Positions 44,463 to 52,735 of a stretch of DNA of 64,000 nt are shown here, one piece after another. The position numbers and the translations under genes are program-made. Under the pieces are notes generated by a model that was given only the letters and a program-made list of their open reading frames with translations, ran no database searches and was not told the origin of the DNA. Within the stretch, counting starts at the first letter, position 1; each line of letters begins with the position of its first letter. The stretch is from Catellatospora sp. TT07R-123 (GTDB lineage Bacteria; Actinomycetota; Actinomycetes; Mycobacteriales; Micromonosporaceae), in contig NZ_BNEM01000001.1 of assembly GCF_018327705.1 (NCBI RefSeq), positions 3,906,001 through 3,970,000 of the forward strand, in the 5' to 3' direction.

Positions 44463-45311
44463 ATGCACGCCGTTTACACCCTTCCCGGTGACGCCGTGTT
44501 CCCCGAGGGGATCACCACCGCGCCCGGCGGCACCTTCCATGTCGGCAGCAGCCGCGACGGCACCGTCTACCGCGGCAGCCTGGACCACCCCGAGACCGAG
44601 GTCTGGCTGCCCGCCGGATCCGACGGGCGCACCTGCGTGCTCGGCCTGACCGTGCACGCCGGCACCCGCCTGGTCGCCTGCGGCGGCGACACCGGCCACC
44701 TGTACGTCTACGACCTGCGGACCGCCGCGCTGGTCGCCCGGCGCACCGCCCCGGACGCCCTGCTCAACGACGTATGGATCGTCGGCGACACCGCGTACGT
44801 CACCGACTCGCGCACACCCGTCGTGTGGCGGCTGCCGCTGGGCGACAGCGACGCGACCACCGGCGAGCTGGAGGTGTTCGCCACGGTCGAGGGCGCGGGC
44901 ACGCTGCCGTTCCTCAACGGGATCACCGCCACGCCCGACGGGAGCGCGCTGCTGGTCGCCGCGCAGGGCGACGACAGCCTGTGGCGGGTCGACCTGGCCA
45001 CCGCCGAGGCGACCCGGGTCGAGGTGGGCGCGCCGTTCGGGCCCGACGGCATGCTGCTGCTCGGCGACGCCCTGTACGGCCTGGTCAACGAGGGCACCAG
45101 CCACGCCGACGTGGTGTTCTACCTGTCCGAGGTGTGCATCGCCGCGGACGGGCGGTCGGGAGTGGAGGTGCGGCGCTGGCGCGAGGACTGCTTCGACGCC
45201 CCGACCACGCTGGCGTACGCACACGACCGGCTGCTGCTGGTCAACTCGCAGATGCACAAGCCCGGGGCGGGGGCACCGTTCCAGGTGGTCACTGTCGCGC
45301 TGCCAGAATGA
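44463..45311 (+). CDS. SMP-30/gluconolactonase-like beta-propeller protein
   Basis: This 282-residue protein has the repeated blades of an SMP-30-type propeller: FPEGITTAPGGTFHVGSSRDGTVYR, LLNDVWIVGDTAYVTDSRTPVVWR, FLNGITATPDGSALLVAAQG and FGPDGMLLLGDALYGLVNEG. The Glu in PEG, Asn in LND and NG, and Asp in GPDG fit metal and substrate positions of lactonases. No signal peptide is present. The natural substrate is unknown. A methyltransferase gene follows after three bases, so the two are probably co-transcribed. Confidence 0.8.
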   Translation: MHAVYTLPGDAVFPEGITTAPGGTFHVGSSRDGTVYRGSLDHPETEVWLPAGSDGRTCVLGLTVHAGTRLVACGGDTGHLYVYDLRTAALVARRTAPDALLNDVWIVGDTAYVTDSRTPVVWRLPLGDSDATTGELEVFATVEGAGTLPFLNGITATPDGSALLVAAQGDDSLWRVDLATAEATRVEVGAPFGPDGMLLLGDALYGLVNEGTSHADVVFYLSEVCIAADGRSGVEVRRWREDCFDAPTTLAYAHDRLLLVNSQMHKPGAGAPFQVVTVALPE

Positions 45312-45314
45312 GGC

Positions 45315-46475
45315 GTGGATCTCGACCAGCTGGCGCTGCTGCGTACCGCCGAGGGTGAAGCGGCCCTGGCCGCCGCCGCCCAGTCGGCCGACACCGACTC
45401 GCTGGCCGCGGCCATGGCACTGCGCTCGCTCGGCTTCGCCCCCGAACTGGCCAACGCGGCGCTGACCCAGGTCGCGCTGCGGCGCCGGGCCGCGTCCAAG
45501 TTCGGCGCCGACGCCGCCCGGGTCTTCCTCACCCGGGCCGGGCTGGAGCAGGCCACCCGCGAGGTCGTCGCGGCGCGGCGGGCCGCGCGGCTGGCCGCGG
45601 CCGGGGTGCGGGCCCTGGCGGACCTCGGCTGCGGGCTCGGCGCCGACCTGCGGGCGGTGACGGCCGCGGGCATCCGGGCGTACGGCGTCGACGCCGACCC
45701 GGTCACCGCCGCCTGCGCCGCCCTCAACGCTCCCGACGCGACCGTGACCTGCGGTGACGCCCGCGACTTCGACCTGGGCACCGTGGACGCGGCGTTCTGC
45801 GACCCGGCCCGGCGCAGCGGCGGGCGGCGCGTGTTCCGGCCCGAGGACTACTCACCGCCGTGGGACTGGGTGGCCGCGCTGCCGCAGCGGGTGCCGTACA
45901 CCGTGCTCAAGCTCGCCCCCGGCATCGACCAGGGGCTGCTGCCGCCCGGTGCCGAGCTGGAACTGGTCTCCGTCGACGGCGACGTGGTCGAGGCCGCCGC
46001 CTGGTGCGGGCCGCTGGCCCGGGTGCCGCGCCGGGCCACCGTGCTGCGCGACGGCACCGCCCACGAGCTGACCGGCAGCGGGGACGAGCTCGCGCCGGTG
46101 GGGGCCGTCGGCGCGTACGTCACCGACCCCGACGGCGCCGTGGTCCGCGCCCACCTGGTCGCCGAGTTCGCCGCCGCCCACGACGGCCGCCTGGCCGACC
46201 CGTCCATCGCGTACGTCTACACCGACACGCCCGTGACCTCCCCCTTCGGGCGCTGCTTCGCCATCGACGAGGCCATGCCGTTCTCCCTCAAGCGCCTGCG
46301 CGCCGCCCTGCGCGACCGCCAGGTCGGGCGCCTGGAGATCCTCAAGCGCGGCTCCGCCCTCGACGTCGAACAACTCCGCCGTGACCTGCGCCTGTCCGGC
46401 CCCAACCCCGCCTCCCTCCTCCTCACCCGCACCCCCACCGGCCCCCTAGCCCTCCTCACCCACCCCACCCCCTAA
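45315..46475 (+). CDS. Class I SAM-dependent methyltransferase with THUMP-like C-terminal domain
   Basis: This 386-residue protein starts at GTG 45315. An N-terminal helical domain (1-95, with LRRRAASKFGADA) precedes a Rossmann methyltransferase core: LADLGCGLGADLRAV is the SAM loop, AYGVDADPVT motif II, and AFCDPARRSGGRRVF the catalytic region. The C-terminal ~90 residues (PFGRCFAIDEAMPFSLKRLRAALRDRQVGRLEILKRG) match the THUMP-like domain seen in this actinobacterial family. RNA is the likely substrate, but the target base is unknown. Confidence 0.86.
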   Translation: MDLDQLALLRTAEGEAALAAAAQSADTDSLAAAMALRSLGFAPELANAALTQVALRRRAASKFGADAARVFLTRAGLEQATREVVAARRAARLAAAGVRALADLGCGLGADLRAVTAAGIRAYGVDADPVTAACAALNAPDATVTCGDARDFDLGTVDAAFCDPARRSGGRRVFRPEDYSPPWDWVAALPQRVPYTVLKLAPGIDQGLLPPGAELELVSVDGDVVEAAAWCGPLARVPRRATVLRDGTAHELTGSGDELAPVGAVGAYVTDPDGAVVRAHLVAEFAAAHDGRLADPSIAYVYTDTPVTSPFGRCFAIDEAMPFSLKRLRAALRDRQVGRLEILKRGSALDVEQLRRDLRLSGPNPASLLLTRTPTGPLALLTHPTP

Positions 46476-47284
46476 CCCCACCCACCCCACCCCACCGCCC
46501 CGCACGCCGCCGCACGCCGCCGCCCGCCCGGCACCGCCGCCCCGCACCGCCCGTCACCGCCGCCCGGCACCGCCGGGTGCCACCGGATGCCACCCGGCAC
46601 CAGCCGGTACCGCCCCGGCACCACCCGGTTGATCATGAACTTATGGACGTGTTCGACGGCGTGTCTCCACCCTGCGACCGTGATCACCGGTCCCCTGGCC
46701 GGCGACGGCGGCGAATGGCAGCCGGTTCCGACCGGAGGCCGCGATCGCCGGTGGATGATCGCGATCTGCGGTCAAGACCAGCGGTTCACGGCAGGGTTTC
46801 GACCGGAAACCGCGATCACCCACCAGACCCCGCACCGCAGACCGCGCACCGCGCACCGCAGACCGCGCGCCGTGCACCGCGCGCGGCGCACGGCGCACCG
46901 TAGGGAACGGCAGGCGGAGTGACAGGCGCGGCAGAAGGCGACGGGCGCGGTGGCTTTGACCGCAAGCGGCGATGGCCGGTGGATGATCGCCGTCTGCGGT
47001 CAGAACCGGCGGTTCACGGCAAGGATCGGGCCGGGAGTGGCGATCGCTGGTGGACGATCGCCGTCTGCGGTCAGAACCGGCGGTTCACGGCAAGGATCGG
47101 GCCGGGAGTGGCGATCGCTGGTGGACGATCGCCGTCTGCGGTCAGGACCGGCGGTTCATGGCGAGGGTTGGGCCGGAAACAGCGATCATCCGCTGGACCG
47201 CACGGCCGGGTGAAGGGAACCGGGCCGCGGGGCGGTGGCTGGTGGGCGGTGGGGCGGGGTAGGGGCGGCGTAGCATCGGCGATC
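46476..47284. other. 809-base non-coding region with low-complexity and tandem repeats
   Basis: The first part (46476-46640) is C-rich, built from CACCC, CCGCA and CACCG units. A second simple-repeat block (46825-46905) repeats ACCGCGCACCGCAGACCGC-like units. The 71-bp repeat array lies at 46985-47197, with a partial copy near 46756-46826. Frames open across the region shift reading every 71 bases and lack coding composition. No gene or clear promoter is seen apart from the region just before GTG 47285. Confidence 0.6.
46985..47197. repeat. Tandem repeat, three units of 71 bp
   Basis: Units begin at 46985, 47056 and 47127 with GATCGCCGTCTGCGGTCAG. The first two are nearly identical and the third decays after ~45 bases. 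A degenerate fourth copy begins near 46756. Across each junction GGCGATC-N10-GATCGCC forms a palindrome, and ACCGGCGGT adds a short one inside. Since 71 is not divisible by three, a repeated protein domain is ruled out. Confidence 0.9.
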
Positions 47285-47764
47285 GTGGGTGGTCAGGGGA
47301 CTCCGGCGACAGCGCTGCTCGCCAAGCAGAAGGTGGCGCACACGCTGCACACGTACGACGTGTCGGCCGACTCCCCCAATTACGGCGCGCTGGTCGCCGA
47401 GGCGCTCGGCGCCGATCCGGCGCGGGTGTTCAAGACCCTGGTCACCGAGGTCGACGGCGCGCTGACGGTGGCCGTGGTGCCGGTGACCGGCGAGATCGAT
47501 CTGAAGGCGCTCGCCTCGGCGGCCGGCGGCAAGCGGGCTGCGATGGCCGACCGCGATCTGGCCGAGAAGACCACCGGGTACGTCCGCGGCGGCATCAGCC
47601 CGCTCGGGCAGCGCAAGCGCCTGCCGACCGTGATCGACGAGTCGGCGCTGGCCGGCGAGACGATGTATGTTTCCGCAGGTAAGAGGGGTCTTCAGCTCCG
47701 GCTGGCCCCCACCGACCTGATCCGGCTGACCGCTGCGGTCCTCGCCCCCATCGCCCGTTCCTGA
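47285..47764 (+). CDS. ybaK: YbaK/EbsC family aminoacyl-tRNA deacylase
   Basis: This 159-residue protein starts at GTG 47285 (VGGQGTPATALLAKQKVAHT); a longer frame to 46919 reads through the repeat array and is rejected. The fold is that of Cys-tRNA(Pro) deacylases: FKTLVTEVDGALTVAVVPV, KALASAAGGKRAAMADR, with the catalytic-type Lys at the FKTL position, TGYVRGGISPLGQRKRLPTVID and SAGKRGLQLRLAP. It removes Cys (or Ala) mischarged on tRNA(Pro). Confidence 0.9.
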   Translation: MGGQGTPATALLAKQKVAHTLHTYDVSADSPNYGALVAEALGADPARVFKTLVTEVDGALTVAVVPVTGEIDLKALASAAGGKRAAMADRDLAEKTTGYVRGGISPLGQRKRLPTVIDESALAGETMYVSAGKRGLQLRLAPTDLIRLTAAVLAPIARS

Positions 47765-47893
47765 CCTGATCCGCCCCCGTTCCCTCCGCCGTCCCGGCAT
47801 CTGGACGATCTTGTCCTGACGCTGGGTGATTTGTCCTGCCTGGAAGCCTTTCGCAACCCCGGACGACGGTCCGGTTACGCGCACGTTGCTGAA

Positions 47894-47909
47894 TTGTTAT
47901 TGCCAACAA
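47894..47909. promoter_or_regulatory. Putative ROK repressor operator 1 (TTGTT-N6-AACAA)
   Basis: A perfect inverted repeat in an A/T-rich patch, matched by a second element 55 bases downstream. The ROK repressor gene at the end of the operon is the natural candidate to bind it. Confidence 0.5.
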
Positions 47910-47948
47910 CAAACCCGAGGCTTGCGCGAACACATTTGTTCGCCATAC

Positions 47949-47963
47949 GTTGTCGCACACAAC
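47949..47963. promoter_or_regulatory. Putative ROK repressor operator 2 (GTTGT-N5-ACAAC)
   Basis: A perfect inverted repeat with the same TTGT/ACAA core as operator 1, 55 bases downstream (about five helical turns). Two sites on the same DNA face suit cooperative or looping repression. Confidence 0.5.
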
Positions 47964-47971
47964 AAAAACCG

Positions 47972-47987
47972 TGTGACCGGCCTCACG
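47972..47987. promoter_or_regulatory. CRP-like site (TGTGA-N6-TCACG)
   Basis: TGTGACCGGCCTCACG fits the CRP consensus TGTGA-N6-TCACA in nine of ten half-site bases. It lies eight bases from operator 2 and 132 bases before the sugar-binding protein gene. Catabolite control of a sugar importer would make sense. Confidence 0.55.
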
Positions 47988-48119
47988 CACTGCCGATACC
48001 TGGCGAACCGCACCCCGGATTCGCCACCGCGGCTCCCCCGGACCCCGGATCCGGGACGCCGCACCGCTCCGCAACCACCCCGTGTAACAACCCCTGAATC
48101 CGAGAGGATTTGAGCAACG

Positions 48120-49211
48120 ATGCGCAAAGGGATCCTGGCTCTGGCCACGTCCGGCCTCCTGGCTGTGACCGGCCTCGCCGCCTGTGCCGAGGACAAGGGT
48201 GCCGACACCGGCGCCCCCAAGACGCCGAAGATCGGCGTCATCCTGCCCGACAGCAAGTCCTCGGCCCGCTGGGAGACCGCGGACCGCAAGTACCTCGAGG
48301 CGGCCTTCAAGGCTGCCGGCGTTCAGGCCGACATCCAGAACGCACAGGGCGACAAGACCCAGTTCCAGACCATCGCCGACCAGATGATCACCAACGGCGC
48401 GACCGTGCTGATGATCGTCAACCTGGACTCCGGCACCGGTAAGGCCGTCCTGGACAAGGCCAAGGCGCAGAACATCCCGACGATCGACTACGACCGCCTG
48501 ACCCTGGGCGGCTCCGCGTCGTACTACGTCAGCTTCGACAACAAGGCTGTCGGCAAGCTGCAGGGCGACGGCCTGGTCAAGTGCCTGACCGACAGCGGCG
48601 CCAAGAACCCGGCGATCGCGCAGCTGAACGGCTCGCCGACCGACAACAACGCCACGCTGTTCAAGGCCGGCGCCGTCGGCGTGCTTCAGCCGAAGTACGA
48701 CGCCAAGGAGTACAGCCTCGTCGCCGACCAGCCCGTGCCGGACTGGGACAACGCGCAGGCTGGCGTGATCTTCGAGCAGATGTTCACGCAGGCCAGTGGC
48801 AAGATCAACGGCGTGCTCGCCGCCAACGACGGCCTCGGCAACGCGGCCATCACCGTGCTGAAGAAGAACAAGGTCAACGGCAAGGTCCCGGTCACCGGCC
48901 AGGACGCCACCGTGCAGGGCCTGCAGAACATCCTCGCGGGCGACCAGTGCATGACCGTGTACAAGGCCGTCAAGCAGGAGGCCGACGCGGCCGCCGCGCT
49001 GGCGATCTCGCTGGCCAAGGGCGAGACCAAGAGCACCGACCAGACCACCAAGGACACCGAGTCCGGCCGTGACGTCCCGTCGGTGCTGCTGGTTCCGCAG
49101 GCGATCTTCTTCAACAACGTCAAGGACGTCGTCACCGACGGCTACGTGACCAAGGCAGAGCTGTGCACCGCCGACTTCGCGGCCAAGTGCACCGAGGCCG
49201 GCATCAGCTGA
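48120..49211 (+). CDS. xylF: Sugar ABC transporter substrate-binding lipoprotein (D-xylose type)
   Basis: This 363-residue protein has a signal peptide with lipobox TGLAAC (Cys 22). The periplasmic-binding-protein family 1/4 fold is seen in PKIGVILPDSKSSARWETADRKYLE, ALMIV-like NLDSGTG, IPTIDYDRL, and LAANDGLGNAAI. WETADR and the acidic pair resemble XylF/ChvE sugar contacts. It would deliver a pentose, most likely xylose, to the ATPase and permease encoded next. Six Cys are present, three in the last ~20 residues, so disulfides are possible. Confidence 0.87.
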   Translation: MRKGILALATSGLLAVTGLAACAEDKGADTGAPKTPKIGVILPDSKSSARWETADRKYLEAAFKAAGVQADIQNAQGDKTQFQTIADQMITNGATVLMIVNLDSGTGKAVLDKAKAQNIPTIDYDRLTLGGSASYYVSFDNKAVGKLQGDGLVKCLTDSGAKNPAIAQLNGSPTDNNATLFKAGAVGVLQPKYDAKEYSLVADQPVPDWDNAQAGVIFEQMFTQASGKINGVLAANDGLGNAAITVLKKNKVNGKVPVTGQDATVQGLQNILAGDQCMTVYKAVKQEADAAAALAISLAKGETKSTDQTTKDTESGRDVPSVLLVPQAIFFNNVKDVVTDGYVTKAELCTADFAAKCTEAGIS

Positions 49212-49224
49212 CCTCCCGGCTGCC

Positions 49225-49270
49225 GACGTGGTCCCCGGACGCCACCTCCACGGTGTCCGGGGACCACGTC
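49225..49270 (+). terminator. Intercistronic hairpin between binding protein and ATPase genes
   Basis: A perfect 16-bp stem (GACGTGGTCCCCGGAC) with a 14-base loop lies 14 bases after the xylF stop. The following CCTGTC has no T-run. It probably causes partial termination or protects the xylF message, as at 16561-16596 in the dpp operon. Confidence 0.65.
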
Positions 49271-49329
49271 CCTGTCGGAGAAGCAGCCTGTAAGCGAATC
49301 GCAGTGACCCCCTCGAACGGAGCGCCCGT

Positions 49330-50100
49330 ATGGGAACCCCTCTACTCGAACTGCGTGGAATCAACAAGAGCTTCGGCCCGGTGCAGGTGCTCCGGAACGT
49401 CGATTTCTCGGTCCACCCAGGCGAGGTAACCGCACTCGTCGGCGACAACGGCGCCGGCAAGTCGACGCTGGTGAAGTGCATCGGCGGCATCTACTCGACC
49501 GACTCGGGCGAGTACCTGATGGACGCCAAGCCGGTCCACGTGCACAGCCCCCGCGACGCCGCCCACCTGGGCGTCGAGATCGTCTATCAGGACCTGGCGC
49601 TCTGCGACAACCTCGACATCGTGCAGAACATGTTCCTGGGGCGCGAGCGCCGCAGCGGCATCATCCTGGACGAGCCCAGCATGGAGCAGTTGGCCGCGCA
49701 GACGCTGGCCGGGCTGTCCGTGCGGACCGTCAAGTCGGTGCGGCAGCTGGTGTCGAGCCTGTCCGGCGGGCAGCGGCAGACCGTGGCCATCGCCAAGGCC
49801 GTGCTCTGGAACAGCAAGCTGGTGATCCTCGACGAGCCCACCGCCGCGCTCGGCGTCGCCCAGACCGCCCAGGTGCTGGAGCTGGTCCGGCGGCTGGCCG
49901 ACAACGGCCTCGCCGTCGTCCTCATCTCGCACAACATGAACGACGTCTTCGCCGTCTCCGACCGCATCGCCGCGCTCTACCTGGGGCAGATGGCGGCGCA
50001 GGTCAAGACGACGGACGTGACCCACGCGCAGGTGGTCGAGCTGATCACCTCCGGCCGCAGCGGCTCGCTCGGCCTCGTCGAGGAAGGGGCGGCGGCATGA
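49330..50100 (+). CDS. xylG: Sugar ABC transporter ATP-binding protein (XylG-like, single domain)
   Basis: This 256-residue ATPase carries Walker A GDNGAGKST, signature LSGGQRQTV, Walker B LVILDEPTAALG and switch His LISHNMND. Classical XylG/RbsA proteins have two fused ATPase domains, whereas this one has a single domain and should dimerise. Start ATG 49330 is supported by the sequence MGTPLLELRGINKSFG. It overlaps the permease start by four bases (ATGA). Confidence 0.9.
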   Translation: MGTPLLELRGINKSFGPVQVLRNVDFSVHPGEVTALVGDNGAGKSTLVKCIGGIYSTDSGEYLMDAKPVHVHSPRDAAHLGVEIVYQDLALCDNLDIVQNMFLGRERRSGIILDEPSMEQLAAQTLAGLSVRTVKSVRQLVSSLSGGQRQTVAIAKAVLWNSKLVILDEPTAALGVAQTAQVLELVRRLADNGLAVVLISHNMNDVFAVSDRIAALYLGQMAAQVKTTDVTHAQVVELITSGRSGSLGLVEEGAAA

Positions 50101-51356
50101 GCGCCGTTACTGCCACCAGCAAGGCCCCGGCCGAGCGGGTGCCGGCCACCGACGAGAAGGCTGGCGTGTGGTCGTACACCAAGGACTACGGCCGTCGCCT
50201 GCGCGGCGGTGACCTGGGCTCGCTGCCCGCAGTCGGCGGCCTGCTCGTCCTCTGCGTGGTCTTCTCGATCGCCCGGCCGCGCTTCTTCACCCCGATCAAC
50301 TTCGCCAACCTGCTGACCCAGGCCGCGCCGCTCATGATGATCGCCATGGGCCTGGTCTTCGTGCTGCTGCTGGGCGAGATCGACCTGAGCGCGGGCTTCG
50401 CCTCCGGCGTCTGCGCCGCGATCCTGGCCAAGTCGCTGGCCGAGTGGGGCATGCCCTGGTACGTCGCGATCCTGATGGCGATCGCCACCGGCATCGTGAT
50501 CGGCGCGATCATCGGCTTCCTGGTCGCCAAGATCGGCATTCCGTCGTTCGTCGTGACGCTGGCCGGCTTCCTGGTGTTCCAGGGCGTGGTGCTGACCCTG
50601 CTCAAGCAGGGCACCAACATCTCGATCCGCGACACGGTGATCCTGGGCATCCAGAAGTCGAACATGAGCCCGCTCCTGGGCTGGGGCTTCGCCGCGATCG
50701 TCATCCTCGGTTACGCCGGGGTGCAGCTGTACTCGCTGGTCAACCGCCGCAAGCGCGGGCTGGCCACGGCGCCCTGGCAGATCATGGCGCTGCGCGTCGG
50801 CGGTCTGGCCGCACTGACGATCTACGCGGTCGACACCCTGAACGTCAACCGCGCGCCGGTGTTCGGCGAAGTGCGGGGCGTGCCCAACGTGGTGCCGGTG
50901 ATCGCCTCCATCCTGGTGATCTGGACCTTCGTGCTGCGCCGTACCAAGTTCGGCCGGCACATCTACGCCGTGGGCGGCAACCGTGAGGCGGCCCGGCGCG
51001 CTGGTATCAACGTGGACTTCATCCGCATCTCCGCGTTCGTCATCTGCTCGGCCATGGCGGCCGTCGGCGGCATCGTCGCGGCCAGCGAGGCGGCCTCGGT
51101 CGACCCGAACACCGGCGGCTCCAACGTGCTGCTGTACGCGGTCGGCGCGGCCGTCATCGGCGGGACCAGCCTTTTCGGCGGCAAGGGTCGCGTGATCGAC
51201 GCCGTGCTCGGCGGCCTGGTCATCCAGGTGATCATCAATGGCATGGGTCTGGTCGACTGGCCGGCCGGCGTCAAGTACATAATCACCGGCGGGGTGCTGC
51301 TGCTCGCCGCGAGTGTCGACGCCCTCACCCGCCGCCGCGCGGCGGCCAGCCGCTGA
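50097..51356 (+). CDS. xylH: Sugar ABC transporter permease (XylH-like)
   Basis: This 419-residue permease starts at ATG 50097 inside the ATPase stop. A hydrophilic tail of ~45 residues leads into about ten helices. Family phrases are LLGEIDLSAGFASG, GIPSFVVTLAGFLVFQGV, TKFGRHIYAVGGNREAARRAGI and VIGGTSLFGGKGRVIDAVLGGLVI. It matches XylH/RbsC-type permeases of the carbohydrate uptake-2 family. It forms the channel for the sugar captured by the XylF-type lipoprotein. Confidence 0.92.
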   Translation: MSAVTATSKAPAERVPATDEKAGVWSYTKDYGRRLRGGDLGSLPAVGGLLVLCVVFSIARPRFFTPINFANLLTQAAPLMMIAMGLVFVLLLGEIDLSAGFASGVCAAILAKSLAEWGMPWYVAILMAIATGIVIGAIIGFLVAKIGIPSFVVTLAGFLVFQGVVLTLLKQGTNISIRDTVILGIQKSNMSPLLGWGFAAIVILGYAGVQLYSLVNRRKRGLATAPWQIMALRVGGLAALTIYAVDTLNVNRAPVFGEVRGVPNVVPVIASILVIWTFVLRRTKFGRHIYAVGGNREAARRAGINVDFIRISAFVICSAMAAVGGIVAASEAASVDPNTGGSNVLLYAVGAAVIGGTSLFGGKGRVIDAVLGGLVIQVIINGMGLVDWPAGVKYIITGGVLLLAASVDALTRRRAAASR

Positions 51357-51381
51357 CCTTTGCATGGCCAACGGGAGAAGC

Positions 51382-52566
51382 ATGCGAGCGGGACCGAGCC
51401 AGGAGGAGATCCGGCGGCAGAACCTGGGCGCGTTGCTCCGTTTCGTGCACGTACGTGGTCAGATCTCCCGCGCCGAGCTCACCTCTGAACTCGGTCTCAA
51501 CCGCTCCACCATCGGCGCCCTCACCGCTGACCTGGCCGGCGTCGGCCTGGTCAGCGAGGAGGCGCCACGGGAGACGGGGCGCGCCGGCCGGCCTTCGCTG
51601 GTGGTGCGCCCCTCCTCGGAACTGGTCTACGTCTACGCCGCGAGCGTGGAGGTGGACCGGATCCGGGTCGCCCGCGTCGGCCTGGGCGGCGTCGTCCTCG
51701 ACCAGCGCGAGGCGGCGCGTCCACGCGGCGAGGCGATCGAGGCGGTGCGTCCGATCGCGGACTTCATCGCCGAGATGGCCGGGACCGTCGACGCCGAAGC
51801 CCGGTGCATCGGCGCGGGCATCGCCGTCTGCGGGCTGGTCCGCCGCGACGACGGCCTGGTCCGGCTCGGCCCGCACCTGGGCTGGCTGGACGAACCGCTG
51901 GGGCACGCGCTCCAGGACCGGGTGCCCGACCTGCTGCCGCAGGTCACCGTGGGCAACGTGGCGGACCTGTGCGCGCTGGCCGAGCACACCCGCGGCGTCG
52001 CCGTCGGCTGCGACAACATCATCTACGTGTACGGCGACGTCGGCGTGGGCGCCGGGATCATCGCCGGCGGCCGCCGGGTCACCGGCCACGGCGGCTACGG
52101 CGGCGAGGTCGGCCATATGGTCGTCAACCCGCACGGCCGCGCCTGCGGCTGCGGCTCACGCGGCTGCTGGGAGACCGAGATCGGCGAGTACGCCCTGCTG
52201 CGTGCCGCCGGGCGGGACGGGGAGGGCCGGATCCAGGGCGCCGAGGCGATCCTGGCCGTGGTCGACGCGGCCGCCCGCGGCGACGCGACCGCGCAGGCCG
52301 CGGTGCGGCAGGTCGGCGACTGGCTGGGCTTCGGCGTGGCCAACCTGGTCAACATCTTCAACCCGGAGCTGGTGATCTTCGGCGGCACGCTGCGGGACGT
52401 GTACCTGGCCGCCGCGGCCCAGGTGCGCAGCCGCCTGAACAGCATCAGCCTGCCCGCCACGCGCGAGCACGTCCGGCTGCGTACGCCCAAGCTGGGCCGC
52501 GACGCGGCCCTGATCGGCGCGGCGGAACTCGCCTTCGAGAACCTCCTGGCCGACCCGCTCGGCTGA
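51382..52566 (+). CDS. ROK-family transcriptional repressor (XylR-like)
   Basis: This protein of about 394 residues starts at ATG 51382 (GGGAGA just upstream); ATG 51364 is an alternative. The N-terminal winged helix (QEEIRRQNLGALLRFVHVRGQISRAELTSELGLNRSTIGAL) binds DNA. A kinase-like ROK domain follows with DVGVGAGIIAGG, the zinc motif CGCGSRGCWET (three Cys) and GGEVGHMVV. ROK repressors release DNA when they bind the sugar. Encoded last in the operon, it probably binds the TTGT/ACAA elements upstream of the binding-protein gene. Confidence 0.88.
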   Translation: MRAGPSQEEIRRQNLGALLRFVHVRGQISRAELTSELGLNRSTIGALTADLAGVGLVSEEAPRETGRAGRPSLVVRPSSELVYVYAASVEVDRIRVARVGLGGVVLDQREAARPRGEAIEAVRPIADFIAEMAGTVDAEARCIGAGIAVCGLVRRDDGLVRLGPHLGWLDEPLGHALQDRVPDLLPQVTVGNVADLCALAEHTRGVAVGCDNIIYVYGDVGVGAGIIAGGRRVTGHGGYGGEVGHMVVNPHGRACGCGSRGCWETEIGEYALLRAAGRDGEGRIQGAEAILAVVDAAARGDATAQAAVRQVGDWLGFGVANLVNIFNPELVIFGGTLRDVYLAAAAQVRSRLNSISLPATREHVRLRTPKLGRDAALIGAAELAFENLLADPLG

Positions 52567-52611
52567 CCGCCCCGCCGCACCGGCCGGCGCCGCACACACC
52601 CCTCAACCCAG

Positions 52612-52676
52612 CTCGACTTGCCGGGCAATCGTGGGAAAGTGGCCTGTTCAAAGGCCCGATTGCCCGGCAAGTCGAG
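52612..52676. repeat. Perfect 20-bp intergenic palindrome with 25-base loop
   Basis: CTCGACTTGCCGGGCAATCG (52612-52631) matches the reverse complement of 52657-52676 exactly. The loop can form a nested GGCC/GGCC helix and contains GGGAAAGTG, a phrase also present in the palindrome at 32588-32661. It separates the ROK gene from the convergent ABC exporter genes and may end either transcript, but has no T-run. Confidence 0.85.
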
Positions 52677-52735
52677 TGATCATGGGGCCGCCGCCCGGAG
52701 GCCGGGCGGGGTCGGGGTGGGGCGGGCGGGACGGG

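Larger units (their letters stand above)
47765..48119. other. Regulatory region upstream of the xylose-type ABC operon
   Basis: These 355 bases are A/T-richer than the rest of the window. They contain two symmetric TTGT/ACAA elements and a CRP-like site, listed separately. No gene is seen. Confidence 0.7.

Noticed and set aside
46985..47197. CRISPR array
   Set aside because: The repeats abut with no unique spacers and no cas genes are nearby.
46919..47284. An N-terminal extension of the YbaK protein with WTIAVCGQN-type repeats
   Set aside because: The 71-bp unit changes frame at each copy, so this is non-coding repeat DNA in an open frame.
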